Positions 27,180 to 38,354 of a stretch of 64,000 nt of DNA are shown here, piece after piece. The notes under the pieces were generated by a model. The model saw nothing but the letters and a program-made list of their open reading frames with translations. It did no database searches and was not told the DNA's origin. Source of the stretch: Streptomyces sp. NBC_00353 (GTDB lineage: Bacteria; Actinomycetota; Actinomycetes; Streptomycetales; Streptomycetaceae); the NCBI RefSeq assembly GCF_036108815.1, contig NZ_CP107985.1, forward strand, positions 6,755,501 through 6,819,500, written 5' to 3'. Position numbers and translations under genes: made by a program. Every line of letters starts with the position of its first letter. Within the stretch, counting starts at the first letter, position 1.

Positions 27180-27764
27180 TTACGCGCGCAGGCCGCGCAG
27201 CAGCAGGTCCGAGACGGCGGTGAACTCGGCGCCGATGGCAGGGTTCTGCCATTCGGCGGCGTACGCCGGGTCGTGGAAGCGCGCCGTCGCGTCGAAGACC
27301 GCCTGAGCGGCGACCGCCGGATCGTCCACCGCGAACTCCCCGCTGCGCACACCCTCCTCGACGATCTCCCGCAGCTGCCCGACCAGTTCGCGGATGTGCG
27401 CCTCGACGACCGTGCTCTCGCCGATCAGCACGATGTAGGTCGCGAACAGCTCGGGGTCGTCACCGGCCTTGTGGCGCTTGGCCTCGAACAGCGCCGTCAG
27501 CCAGTGCTGCAGCTTCGCCGGGGCGGGCTCCGCCGACGTGTTGATGATCTCCGTGAGCGCCACCTCGGTCCGGGTCAGCCAGCGAGCGGTCACCGCCTCG
27601 CGCAGCGCCGACTTCGTACGGAAGTGGCGGTAGACGCTGCCGTGGCTGACGCCGAGCGCGCGGGCCACGTCGACCACCGTCGCCTTGGCGGGGCCGTAGC
27701 GGCGCAGCACGTCCTCGGTGGCCTCGAGAATGCGCTCGGGGGTCAGTGGGTCGGCTGACGGCAT
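27180..27764 (-). CDS. TetR family transcriptional regulator
   Basis: A 194-residue repressor. The N-terminal helix-turn-helix reads ILEATEDVLRRYGPAKATVVDVARALGVSHGSVYRHFRTKSALREAV. The C-terminal ligand domain is all-helical, and its inducer is unknown. It is encoded 80 nt downstream of the aldo/keto reductase on the same strand. A perfect TetR-type palindrome covers the reductase promoter, so this protein probably represses the reductase and, by readthrough, itself. Confidence 0.9.
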   Translation of the reverse strand: MPSADPLTPERILEATEDVLRRYGPAKATVVDVARALGVSHGSVYRHFRTKSALREAVTARWLTRTEVALTEIINTSAEPAPAKLQHWLTALFEAKRHKAGDDPELFATYIVLIGESTVVEAHIRELVGQLREIVEEGVRSGEFAVDDPAVAAQAVFDATARFHDPAYAAEWQNPAIGAEFTAVSDLLLRGLRA

Positions 27765-27844
27765 GGTGTCTGTGCTGCCTTTCGGAGGGCGCCGGTCGGG
27801 GAGCTGCCCGGCGGGGGCCGCACCCCGACGACCGTACCCGGAGC

Positions 27845-28852
27845 TCAGCGCTCGCTGTCGAGGTGGGCCATCTGGTTCTCCGGGTAGCGCGCACCGGCGG
27901 CCGCGCCTGCCGGGACGGCCTCCTCGATCGCGGCGAGGTCGGCGGCGTCCAGCGTGACATCCAGGGCGCCGAGAGCCTCGGTGAGCCGGTCGCGGCGGCG
28001 GGCGCCGACGAGCGGCACGATGTCCGTACCCCGGCCGAGCACCCAGGCGATGGCGATCTGGGCGACCGAGACACCCTTCTGCTCGGCGATCTTGCGCAGG
28101 GCATCGACCAGATCGAGGTTGTGCTGGAGGTTTCCGCCCTGGAAGCGGGGGCTCATCGCGCGGAAGTCCCCGGGGGCCAGCTCGCGGTCACGGCTGAAGT
28201 GCCCGCTGATCAGGCCGCGCGACAGCACCCCGTATGCCGTGACGCCGATGCCCAGCTCGCGGCAGACCGGCAGGATCGCGTCCTCGACGGACCGGGAGAT
28301 CAGCGAGTACTCGATCTGCAGATCGGAGATCGGGGCCACCGACGCCGCCCGGCGGATCGTGTCCGCGCCGACCTCGGACAGGCCGATGTGGCGGACATGG
28401 CCGGCCTCGACCAGCTCGGCAATGGCACCGATGGTCTCCTCGACCGGCACGTCGGGATCGACACGGGCGATCCGGTAGATGTCGATGTGGTCGGTGCCGA
28501 GCCGCTGGAGCGAATACGCGGCGAAGTTCTTCACGGCGGCAGGGCGGCCGTCGTACCCCGTGAAGGCGCCTTCGACCGTGCGCAGCGCGCCGAACTTCAC
28601 GCTGGTCAGCGCCTGCTCGCGAGCGGCGCCGGGGGCGGTGCGCAGCGCCTCGTTGATCAGCAGTTCGTTGTGACCCATGCCGTAGAAGTCTCCGGTGTCC
28701 AGCAGGGTGATGCCCGCGTCGAGCGCGGCATGGATGGTGGCGATCGACTCGGCGCGGTCGCTCTCGCCGTACAGCGCGGACATGCCCATGCAGCCGAGTC
28801 CCAGTGCGGAGACCTGCGGGCCGGTGGAGCCGAGCGTGCGGGTGGTGGTCAT
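27845..28852 (-). CDS. Aldo/keto reductase
   Basis: A 335-residue NADPH-dependent oxidoreductase with an AKR TIM barrel. It shows the signature GLGCMGMSALYG (near residue 19), DTGDFYGMGHNELLINEAL (catalytic Asp and Tyr), VKFGALRTVEG (catalytic Lys) and the cofactor tail IVPLVGARRRDRLTEALGAL. It resembles the YajO/oxidoreductase Tas branch. ATG 28852 is preferred because it gives MTTTRTLG and follows GGGAG; an in-frame ATG 69 nt upstream is poor. It is probably controlled by the adjacent TetR protein. Confidence 0.92.
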   Translation of the reverse strand: MTTTRTLGSTGPQVSALGLGCMGMSALYGESDRAESIATIHAALDAGITLLDTGDFYGMGHNELLINEALRTAPGAAREQALTSVKFGALRTVEGAFTGYDGRPAAVKNFAAYSLQRLGTDHIDIYRIARVDPDVPVEETIGAIAELVEAGHVRHIGLSEVGADTIRRAASVAPISDLQIEYSLISRSVEDAILPVCRELGIGVTAYGVLSRGLISGHFSRDRELAPGDFRAMSPRFQGGNLQHNLDLVDALRKIAEQKGVSVAQIAIAWVLGRGTDIVPLVGARRRDRLTEALGALDVTLDAADLAAIEEAVPAGAAAGARYPENQMAHLDSER

Positions 28853-28908
28853 GAAGGACTCCCGTGGGGAAAAAGGGGGCGGGCCGTACACAACTGTGGC
28901 ATGAGGGA

Positions 28909-28930
28909 TGACAGATTTCAATATCTGTCA
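28909..28930. promoter_or_regulatory. TetR-type operator upstream of aldo/keto reductase
   Basis: TGACAGAT-N6-ATCTGTCA is an inverted repeat with perfect 8-bp arms, 57 nt before the reductase start. On the minus strand the spacer supplies a -35-like TTGAAA followed after 17 nt by CACAGT, so binding would occlude the promoter. Confidence 0.7.
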
Positions 28931-29008
28931 GTCCATCGTCGTGGCGCTCCACCCGGACGGCCCGAAAAGCTGGTGCTGGGCCCGGTGCGGCCGGGGTACC
29001 GTTCCCGT

Positions 29009-29038
29009 ATGTCTTCGTTCTTCCAGATCTACGAGTGA
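29009..29038 (+). CDS. Possible nine-residue leader peptide MSSFFQIYE
   Basis: ATG-TCT-TCG-TTC-TTC-CAG-ATC-TAC-GAG-TGA. A -10-like TACCGT lies 6 nt before the ATG, so the transcript could be leaderless. A 9-bp hairpin follows (29043-29073), and the 72-residue gene begins at 29134. The arrangement looks like a leader peptide, but there is no single-amino-acid run. Confidence 0.3.
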   Translation: MSSFFQIYE

Positions 29039-29042
29039 GAGC

Positions 29043-29073
29043 GCGGCGGGCCCGGAATCTCTCCGCCCGCCGC
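29043..29073 (+). promoter_or_regulatory. Leader hairpin before the 72-residue gene
   Basis: GCGGCGGGC (29043-29051) pairs exactly with GCCCGCCGC (29065-29073), 4 nt after the mini-ORF stop. It could be an attenuator or 5'-UTR stabilising hairpin. Confidence 0.4.
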
Positions 29074-29133
29074 CCATCGGATCGATCCCAGGTCGCTCAC
29101 GACCTCACGACTCACCACGAACGGGAGAACCCC

Positions 29134-29352
29134 GTGGCCAAGAGCCGCAACAACCTTCTCGGCGTCGGCGGACAGCGCAAGAAGCTGTCCCGCGCCGAAC
29201 AGCAGGGCGCGGGCACCGCGCGCGACGCCGACCGCAAGACGGCGGCCGACCAGAAGCAGGAGCTGCTGCGCAAGATGCGTGAGCGCGCGCAGTCCGCCGG
29301 GTCCGCACAGTCGGACGACTCCTCGGAGCAGGACCGGCAGGCGCAGAGCTGA
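29134..29352 (+). CDS. Small basic protein (DUF6243-like)
   Basis: A 72-residue, charged, low-complexity helical protein beginning VAKSRNNLLGVGGQRKKLSRAEQQG and continuing with RDADRKTAADQKQELLRKMRERAQ. The opening matches a small Streptomyces-specific family of unknown function that I recall as DUF6243. It has no membrane segment. The GTG start follows GGGAGA. It is closed by a strong terminator. Confidence 0.7.
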   Translation: MAKSRNNLLGVGGQRKKLSRAEQQGAGTARDADRKTAADQKQELLRKMRERAQSAGSAQSDDSSEQDRQAQS

Positions 29353-29375
29353 CGCCTTCTCATCATCCGTACGAC

Positions 29376-29412
29376 GGTGGGCCCGGATCACATCGAGTGA
29401 TCCGGGCCCACC
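29376..29412. terminator. Bidirectional terminator
   Basis: GGTGGGCCCGGATCAC (29376-29391) and GTGATCCGGGCCCACC (29397-29412) pair perfectly over 16 bp around ATCGA. It sits between the convergent small basic-protein gene and the MFS gene and serves both. Confidence 0.9.
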
Positions 29413-29448
29413 TTCGTACCTGAACCGTGCCGCGTCCGTCCCCCGCAC

Positions 29449-30918
29449 TCACGCCACCACGCGCGGCAGCCGCAGGCTCAGCAGCGTCGTCAGCGCCACC
29501 GCCGCCAGCTGCACCAGCAGCGCCACGATCAGCGCGTCCCGCATGCCCGATCCGGGGACCAGGGCGAGGAACAGCGTCCCGAGCGTCGCCACACCCAGTG
29601 CCAGCGCGGCCTGCTGCGTCGTCGTCATCACTCCGCCGCCCACCCCGGCCCGCTCGGCCGGTACGTCGGAGAGCACGATGCGGAACAGGACCGGCAGTTG
29701 CAGCCCCTGGCCGAGACCGGCGATCGCCACGCCCGGCAGCAGGGCCGGGAGCCCCAGGTCGGGCCAGCCGAGCCACACAGTGAGCGCGAGCACCGTGACA
29801 CCCGCGCCCTGGATCAGCCCGCCCGCCGTCACGACCCGGCTGCCGAACCGCCGTACCAGCCGCGGACCGGCCAGCGAGGCCGCGAAGAAGGCCACCGCCA
29901 TCGGTGCCAATGCCAGTCCGGCAGCGGCCGGACCCAGCTTCAGGCCCTGCTGCAGCGCCACCGCGATGACGAACATGAAGCCGCCGAAGCCGAGCGAGAA
30001 CGGCAGCACCAGCGCCAGACCGCGCCGCAGCGAATCGAGCCGCAGCAGGCTCGGCGGGATCAGCGGGATCTGTCCGCGCCGGTCGGCCCGCTGTTCGACG
30101 CGGTAGAAGGCGGCCGCGGCGATCGGGAACAGCGCGAGGGAGATCCAGGTCCACACCGGCCAGCCCGCGGCCCGTCCCTCCGTCAGTGGCGCCAGCAGCG
30201 TCACCAGTGAAACGGCGAGCAGCAGCGTCCCCGGTACGTCGATGGGCGCGGGCCGGTCCGAGCGTGTCTCCGGCACCGCACGGGCGGCCAGGACCAGCCC
30301 CACCGCTGCCACCGGCACGTTCACCAGGAAGACCGACCGCCAGCCCGCGCTCTCGCCGAACACCGACGACAGCGGAGCGGCGGCGACCAGTACGCCGCCG
30401 AGGATCTGGCCGGCGACCATCGAGAGCCCGGCCGTCGCCCCGTAGAGGCTCATCGCACGCGCCCGCCGGTGTCCGGAGGTGGCGGCCTGGATGGTGGCGA
30501 GCACCTGCGGCAGCATCAGCGCCGCCGAGGCGCCCTGCGCCACCCGTGCCCCGACGAGCGTCCAGGCATCCGGGGCGAGCCCGCAGGCCAGTGAGGTGAG
30601 TGCGAAGGCCGCCATGCCGGTGAGGAAGAGCCGGCGCCGCCCTGCCATGTCGCCGAGCCGGCCGCCGAGGACGAGCAGGACGGCGTACGCGAGTCCGTAG
30701 CCCGCGACGACCAGTTCGAGCAGTGCGGGGCCCGCGGCCAGATCCTTGTCGATCGTCGGCAGGGCGACGTTGACGATGAAGAAGTCGATGAGCGGCAGGG
30801 CCGCACCGATCAGCACGGTGAACAGTCCGAGCGTGCCGAGTACCGGGGTGGGATGGTCGTGCCGCACCACACGGGTGGTGAGGGCGGATGTCTGCGTCCG
30901 TGCGGTGGATTCACTCAC
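29449..30918 (-). CDS. MFS multidrug-type transporter
   Basis: A 489-residue DHA2-like (about 14 membrane segments) proton-driven exporter. Family marks are FIVNVALPTIDKDL in the first helix loop, GYGLAYAVLLVLGGRLGDMAGRRRLFLTG (motif A) and VARGASAAL-like VGARVAQGASAALMLPQ. It is divergent from an MmyB-type regulator with only 101 nt between starts, suggesting direct control by that regulator. The GTG start gives VSESTARTQ. Confidence 0.88.
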   Translation of the reverse strand: MSESTARTQTSALTTRVVRHDHPTPVLGTLGLFTVLIGAALPLIDFFIVNVALPTIDKDLAAGPALLELVVAGYGLAYAVLLVLGGRLGDMAGRRRLFLTGMAAFALTSLACGLAPDAWTLVGARVAQGASAALMLPQVLATIQAATSGHRRARAMSLYGATAGLSMVAGQILGGVLVAAAPLSSVFGESAGWRSVFLVNVPVAAVGLVLAARAVPETRSDRPAPIDVPGTLLLAVSLVTLLAPLTEGRAAGWPVWTWISLALFPIAAAAFYRVEQRADRRGQIPLIPPSLLRLDSLRRGLALVLPFSLGFGGFMFVIAVALQQGLKLGPAAAGLALAPMAVAFFAASLAGPRLVRRFGSRVVTAGGLIQGAGVTVLALTVWLGWPDLGLPALLPGVAIAGLGQGLQLPVLFRIVLSDVPAERAGVGGGVMTTTQQAALALGVATLGTLFLALVPGSGMRDALIVALLVQLAAVALTTLLSLRLPRVVA

Positions 30919-30944
30919 GGCATCGACGATCGCCCGAATCGCAG

Positions 30945-30977
30945 CCTGGTACCAGAGTGTCTTTATCCTGGTACAAA
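30945..30977. promoter_or_regulatory. Direct repeat operator between MFS and MmyB-type regulator
   Basis: CCTGGTAC occurs at 30945-30952 and 30967-30974, exactly 22 bp apart (two helical turns), in the 101-bp divergent promoter. The first copy is part of the palindrome CTGGTACCAG. This is a good candidate site for the adjacent regulator. Confidence 0.55.
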
Positions 30978-31019
30978 CGGCACCTGGCACAGGGCCGGGG
31001 CGTTCGGCACGCTGGGAGC

Positions 31020-31928
31020 ATGACGACGATGGTGACCGAAGCGCAGCAGCTGCCCCACGGTCCCGGGTCGGCCGGTTCGGCCGAGCCGCCGGAGACAGAG
31101 GTCCGGCGGCATGAACTCGCGGGCTTCCTGCGCAGCCGGCGCGAGCGCATCACCCCCGAGCAGGTGGGTCTGCCGCGCGGCCGCCGCAGGCGCACCCCCG
31201 GGCTGCGCCGCGAGGAGGTCGCCCAGCTCTCGGCCGTCGGCGTCACCTGGTACACATGGCTCGAACAGGCACGTGACATCCAGGTCTCGCCCCAGGTCCT
31301 GGACGCCCTCGCCCGCGCCCTGCTGCTCGACCGGAGCGAGCGCACCCATCTCTTCTCCCTGGCGGGCGCCGTCGACCCCGCCCCGGGTACGGAGTGCCCG
31401 AGCGTCACCCCGGCGCTGCGCGAGATGCTGTGGCAGCTGGACCCGATCCCGGCCTGTGTGCAGAACAGCCGGTACGACATCCTCGCCTACAACAAGACCT
31501 ACGGGCGGCTGCTCTGCGACCTGGACGCCGTCGCCCCCGAGAACCGCAACTGCATGCTGTTGTCGTACACCGACGAGAACTGGCGCGCGTCCGTCGTCGA
31601 CCTCCCTGAGATGAACCGGGTGATGGCCGCCAAGTTCCGCGCCTCGATGGCCGAGCATCTCGCCGAGCCCGCCTGGAAGGCCCTGGTCCAGCGACTGGAG
31701 ACGGCCTCACCGGAGTTCCGGGAGATCTGGGCGCGCCACGAGGTCGTCGGCCCCGGCGGCCGGACCAAGCTCTTCCGCAACGCCCAGGTCGGACTGGTGC
31801 GCCTGGACCACACCGACCTCTGGCTCGGCCCGTCGACCGGTCCGCGCATGGTGACGTACGTCCCCGCCGACGAGGAGTCCCGGGAGCGGCTCGAGCGCCT
31901 TCACGCTTTGGCGCTCACCGAAGTCTGA
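31020..31928 (+). CDS. Helix-turn-helix regulator, MmyB-like
   Basis: A 302-residue regulator with an N-terminal XRE-type helix-turn-helix (RRTPGLRREEVAQLSAVGVTWYTWLEQARDIQVSPQVLDALARAL, about residues 60-105). A PAS-like ligand-binding domain of the MmyB type follows (PACVQNSRYDILAYNKTYGRLL ... NCMLLSYTDENWR). These proteins typically control a neighbouring efflux pump or oxidoreductase in response to a lipophilic ligand. The divergent MFS gene is the likely target. Its end overlaps the convergent DHA2 pump gene by 28 nt. Confidence 0.9.
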   Translation: MTTMVTEAQQLPHGPGSAGSAEPPETEVRRHELAGFLRSRRERITPEQVGLPRGRRRRTPGLRREEVAQLSAVGVTWYTWLEQARDIQVSPQVLDALARALLLDRSERTHLFSLAGAVDPAPGTECPSVTPALREMLWQLDPIPACVQNSRYDILAYNKTYGRLLCDLDAVAPENRNCMLLSYTDENWRASVVDLPEMNRVMAAKFRASMAEHLAEPAWKALVQRLETASPEFREIWARHEVVGPGGRTKLFRNAQVGLVRLDHTDLWLGPSTGPRMVTYVPADEESRERLERLHALALTEV

Positions 31929-33403
31929 CCTCCGTACCCGGCCCCGGACCCGGTCTCGGCCCCGGCCGGGGCCTCCAGCCGTCCGGCCGTGCGCTGCGCC
32001 GTCTCGCGGGCCCACCGCCCACTGGTCAGCGCCCCCACCAGCAGGACGGCCAGACCGCATCCGGTGATGATCCACCAGGCGGGCTTGCTCGCGTCCACGA
32101 AGGCGGTGGCATACCCGGCGCCGCGCGGGGAACCGCTACCCGCCACCCCCGCCGCCAGCACCGCGCCGATCACGGCGACGCCCAGCGTGCCGCCGATCTG
32201 CCGGCTGGTCGAGGCGACCGCCGCCGCCACGCCCGCCTGAGAGCGCGGCATCCCGGAGACGGCGGTGTTGGTGATCGGCGCATTCACCATGCCGAAGCCG
32301 AGACCGAACAGCACATAGCCCGTGAACAGCAGCACGTTCTGCGTCTCCGCGTCGAACGCCGCGAACATCAGCCCGCACGCCGTCATGGCCGCACCCGCCA
32401 CGAGCAGCGAGAGCCGGGGCCCCCGGCTGCCGACGAGCCGCCCCGACAGCGGGGCGCAGACAAAGGTGAGAGCGGCCATCGGAAGCATGTACAGACCGGC
32501 GTGCAGGGCGCTCAGACCGCGCACGTTCTGCAGGTACAGCGTGTTCAGGAAGAGGAAGCCGCTCAGGGCGGCGAAGGCGCAGACCGCGATGGCGGTGGCG
32601 CCGCTGAACGGGGCGCTGCGGAAGAACCGCAGGTCGATGAGGGGCTCGGCGCGCCTGGGCTCGTACAGCAGGAGTCCGATCAGGGCGCACGCGGCGAGCG
32701 CCGCGAAGCCCAGGATCTGCGGCGAGGCCCAGCCGGCCGAGGGCGCCTCGATGATCGCGTAGGTCAGTGAACCGAGCAGTGCGATCACCAGCAGCTGTCC
32801 CACGGGGTCGGGGCGGCGCGGCTTCGGGGCGCGGGACTCGGGGACGTACCGCCAGGTGAGCAGCAGCGCGGCGAGACCGACCGGCAGATTGATCCAGAAG
32901 ATCGACCGCCAGCCGACCGAGTCCACCAGCAGGCCGCCGACCACCGGTCCGGCCGCCATGGAGATGCCGACGACACCGCCCCACACACCGATGGCGCGGG
33001 CGCGCTCGCGCGGGTCGGTGAAGGTGTTGGTGATGATCGACATCGCGACGGGGTTGAGCATCGAGCCGCCGACCGCCTGCACCATCCGGAACGCGACCAG
33101 CGACTCCAGGTTCGGAGCGACGGAGCAGAGCACCGAGCCGAGGGTGAAGAGCACGAGCCCGATCTTGAAGACCTTCGCCCGTCCGATCCGGTCGGCGGTG
33201 GAGCCCGCCAGCATCAGCAGCGAGGCGAGGACGAGCGTGTAGGCGTCGATCGTCCACTGCATGCCGGCGACGGTCGCATGGAGCTCCCGCTGCATGGAGG
33301 GCAGAGCGACATTGAGGACGGTGTTGTCGAGACTGACGATCAGCAGACTCATGCAGCAGATCGCCAGAACCAACTGCCGTCGGCGGTGGGTGAGCTCAGG
33401 CAT
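31901..33403 (-). CDS. MFS transporter, EmrB/QacA (DHA2) family
   Basis: A 500-residue 14-helix drug:proton antiporter. The family C motif region is present as LDNTVLNVALPSMQRELHA, with motif A TADRIGRAKVFKIGLVLF and WRSIFWINLPVGLAALLLTWRYVPES typical of EmrB/QacA. It has no dedicated regulator beside it and is divergent from dusB. On the minus strand a -10-like TACTAT lies 6-7 nt before the ATG, hinting at a leaderless message. Substrate unknown. Confidence 0.9.
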   Translation of the reverse strand: MPELTHRRRQLVLAICCMSLLIVSLDNTVLNVALPSMQRELHATVAGMQWTIDAYTLVLASLLMLAGSTADRIGRAKVFKIGLVLFTLGSVLCSVAPNLESLVAFRMVQAVGGSMLNPVAMSIITNTFTDPRERARAIGVWGGVVGISMAAGPVVGGLLVDSVGWRSIFWINLPVGLAALLLTWRYVPESRAPKPRRPDPVGQLLVIALLGSLTYAIIEAPSAGWASPQILGFAALAACALIGLLLYEPRRAEPLIDLRFFRSAPFSGATAIAVCAFAALSGFLFLNTLYLQNVRGLSALHAGLYMLPMAALTFVCAPLSGRLVGSRGPRLSLLVAGAAMTACGLMFAAFDAETQNVLLFTGYVLFGLGFGMVNAPITNTAVSGMPRSQAGVAAAVASTSRQIGGTLGVAVIGAVLAAGVAGSGSPRGAGYATAFVDASKPAWWIITGCGLAVLLVGALTSGRWARETAQRTAGRLEAPAGAETGSGAGYGGQTSVSAKA

Positions 33404-33564
33404 ACATAGATAGTACGGTTAACTAACGACTGTCGCCGCCGGAAGGCCCCGACCGGCGCCCCTGGTATGTCTGTCCGGCGCCATCGCCGGTACGGACTGC
33501 GGCACCCGTCCCCCGTTCCGCGGTGCCTGCCGAAGCTGCTTCTGTCGTACGCGACAATGGAGCA

Positions 33565-34713
33565 ATGACCACGCTCGCCCCCTCGCTCCCGCTGCTCCGG
33601 ATCGGCCCGCACACCGTGCAGCCGCCGGTGGTGCTCGCACCCATGGCCGGTATCACCAACGCGCCGTTCCGCACCCTGTGCCGGGAGTTCTCCGGCGGCA
33701 AGGGACTGTTCGTCAGCGAGATGATCACGACGCGGGCGCTGGTCGAGCGCAACGAGAAGACCATGCAGCTCATCCACTTCGACGCGAGCGAGACCCCGCG
33801 CTCGATCCAGCTGTACGGAGTGGACCCGGTCACGGTCGGCAAGGCCGTCCGCATGATCGTCGACGAGAACCTCGCCGACCACATCGACCTGAACTTCGGC
33901 TGCCCGGTCCCCAAGGTGACCCGCAAGGGCGGTGGCTCGGCGCTCCCGTTCAAGCGGCCCCTGCTGCGCGCGATCCTGAACCAGGCGGTCTCCAATGCGG
34001 GTGACCTGCCGGTCACCATCAAGATGCGCAAGGGCATCAACGACGACCACCTCACCTACCTCGACGCGGGCCGGATAGCGGTGGAGGAGGGCGTCACGGC
34101 CGTCGCGCTGCACGGCAGGACCGCCGCTCAGCACTACGGCGGTACCGCCGACTGGGACGCGATCGCCCGCCTCAAGGAGCACGTCCCGGAGATCCCCGTC
34201 CTCGGCAACGGCGACATCTGGTGCGCGGACGACGCCCGCCGGATGATGCGCGAGACCGGCTGCGACGGCGTGGTCGTGGGCCGTGGCTGCCTGGGGCGCC
34301 CGTGGCTCTTCGGCGACCTGGTGAGCGCCTTCGAGGGTACGCAGACGCGGCAGGCGCCGACGCTGCGGGAGGTCGCCACCGTCATGGTGCGGCACGCGAC
34401 GCTGCTGGGGGAGTGGATCGGCGACGAGACCCGTGGCGTGATCGACTTCCGTAAGCACGTGGCCTGGTACCTCAAGGGCTTCTCGGTCGGCTCCGAGATG
34501 CGCAAGAAGCTCGCGGTCACCTCGTCGCTGGACGAGCTGGGTGCGCAGTTGCACGAGCTCGACCTGGACCAGGCGTGGCCGGACGGGGCCGACGGGCCGC
34601 GCGGGCGCACCTCGGGCAACAACCGTGTGGTGCTGCCGGACGGCTGGCTGAAGGACCCCTACGACTGCTCGGGCGTGAGCGCGGAGGCGGAGCTCGACAC
34701 GTCGGGCGGCTGA
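33565..34713 (+). CDS. dusB: tRNA-dihydrouridine synthase B
   Basis: A 382-residue FMN/NADPH enzyme that reduces uridines in the D-loop of tRNA. Blocks are VVLAPMAGITNAPFRTLCRE, the QLYGVDP strand, catalytic-cysteine motif DLNFGCPVPKVTRKGGGSAL (Cys near residue 112), KMRKGINDDH, GRTAAQHYGG and the FMN phosphate site VVVGRGCLGRPW. The C-terminal helical tRNA-binding domain follows. ATG 33565 gives the usual short N-terminus. It ends before a strong terminator. Confidence 0.94.
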   Translation: MTTLAPSLPLLRIGPHTVQPPVVLAPMAGITNAPFRTLCREFSGGKGLFVSEMITTRALVERNEKTMQLIHFDASETPRSIQLYGVDPVTVGKAVRMIVDENLADHIDLNFGCPVPKVTRKGGGSALPFKRPLLRAILNQAVSNAGDLPVTIKMRKGINDDHLTYLDAGRIAVEEGVTAVALHGRTAAQHYGGTADWDAIARLKEHVPEIPVLGNGDIWCADDARRMMRETGCDGVVVGRGCLGRPWLFGDLVSAFEGTQTRQAPTLREVATVMVRHATLLGEWIGDETRGVIDFRKHVAWYLKGFSVGSEMRKKLAVTSSLDELGAQLHELDLDQAWPDGADGPRGRTSGNNRVVLPDGWLKDPYDCSGVSAEAELDTSGG

Positions 34714-34735
34714 GGCGACGGCTCCGGTTCGGACA

Positions 34736-34777
34736 GGGCCCTGCGGAGGGTGTCACTCCACCCCCGCGGGGCCCTTT
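34736..34777 (+). terminator. Terminator of dusB
   Basis: GGGCCC-T-GCGG on the left arm pairs with CCGC-GGGGCCC on the right, flanking an inner AGGGTG/CACCC pairing, and is followed by TTT. It lies 22 nt after the dusB stop. Confidence 0.85.
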
Positions 34778-35062
34778 CGTATCTCCGGCATCAGGCACCG
34801 GGTGCCCTTGCCTCGCGTCTGCTCATCTGAGCGCAGATCGGGTGCGGGTTGGAGGCGAACCGGGCGGCGTGAGGTGCCGCGCCGGGCGATCGAGGCGCCC
34901 TGCTCCCATTTCCCTCGCCCTGTGCGGTCGTCCTGTGACCATACGTAGCTCTCGGGGTGTCCGGATGATGACATCTGAGCGCCTGGTGCAGCGTGATTCT
35001 CGCCACCCCTGAGGTCATCATTGCTCAGATGAGCGGGATTTTGGGGACTGCATTTCTCAAAT

Positions 35063-35081
35063 GATGGCACTCGGTGCCATC
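35063..35081 (+). promoter_or_regulatory. Hairpin upstream of ppdK
   Basis: GATGGCAC and GTGCCATC form an 8-bp perfect stem with a TCG loop, followed by a T-rich segment. It could be a small terminator, a 5'-UTR element or an operator. Confidence 0.4.
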
Positions 35082-35337
35082 CGACTTTACTTTGATCGAT
35101 CGATGCATCCACTACCCAGCGTGCCGAATATCTGCCATCTCCAACGCTCTGGGTGATTATGAGTTCAAGAGTCGAACGGCCGTGTCCGGGAGGCGGAACC
35201 GTACGCAACTTTCGATCTGCTGGCGGACGAGTGGTTAAGGCCGCATGACGCGCAAGTGGACGTACCCAGGCACCTTCGATCTGGGTATGTTCCTGGCCGT
35301 CAGGGCAGCCACCCGCGTCCTCGAGGAGTCGAGACCC

Positions 35338-38076
<2,739 letters not shown>

Positions 38077-38098
38077 CCTGAATCCACCCCGGACTCCA

Positions 38099-38145
38099 GG
38101 GCTGTCGTCGGCTCACCCGGACCCTCACCGACTCGACGACAGCCC
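38099..38145 (+). terminator. First ppdK terminator
   Basis: GGGCTGTCGTCG (38099-38110) pairs with CGACGACAGCCC (38134-38145), a 12-bp perfect stem 22 nt after the ppdK stop. Confidence 0.8.
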
Positions 38146-38157
38146 CGGACAACCCGG

Positions 38158-38192
38158 AAGCGGCGGCACCCTGTGCGGGGGTGCCGCCGCTT
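38158..38192 (+). terminator. Second ppdK terminator
   Basis: AAGCGGCGGCACCC (38158-38171) pairs with GGGTGCCGCCGCTT (38179-38192) over 14 bp and ends in TT, a canonical intrinsic terminator. Confidence 0.88.
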
Positions 38193-38354
38193 CGTCATGT
38201 CCGGCAGCCGCCAGGGCGGGTGCCGGGTTCCGTAGGCCGGACGGTGTGTGGAAACGGTCGGTCGTGAGTGGCCGTGGGTGAATGGGGCATCCGGCCTCGC
38301 ACAAAGGAAAAAGGCGCAAGCGCTTTCGGTGTTCGCCGTTCGCCCATCGGCCCA

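Larger units (their letters stand above)
34714..35337. other. Intergenic region dusB-ppdK with repeated CATCTGAGC motifs
   Basis: A 624-bp stretch with no gene I would support; the short open frames in it are Arg/Pro/Ala-rich noise. After the dusB terminator it contains GCTCATCTGAGC at 34821-34832, ATCTGAGCGC again near 34973, and the exact reverse complement GCTCAGATGAGC at 35023-35034. GATGATGAC/GTCATCAT copies flank two of these. A GATGGCAC-TCG-GTGCCATC hairpin lies at 35063-35081, then an AT-richer segment (35081-35160). It is probably the regulatory region of ppdK. Confidence 0.6.

Noticed and set aside
33403..33430. TetR-type operator at GATAGTACGGTTAACTAAC before the DHA2 pump
   Set aside because: Only 4-bp outer arms are symmetrical; the rest mismatches, and there is no adjacent TetR gene.
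34791..35021. 76-residue minus-strand frame upstream of ppdK
   Set aside because: Composition is Ala/Arg/Pro shadow-like, there is no ribosome binding site, and it is made largely of the repeated motifs that look regulatory.
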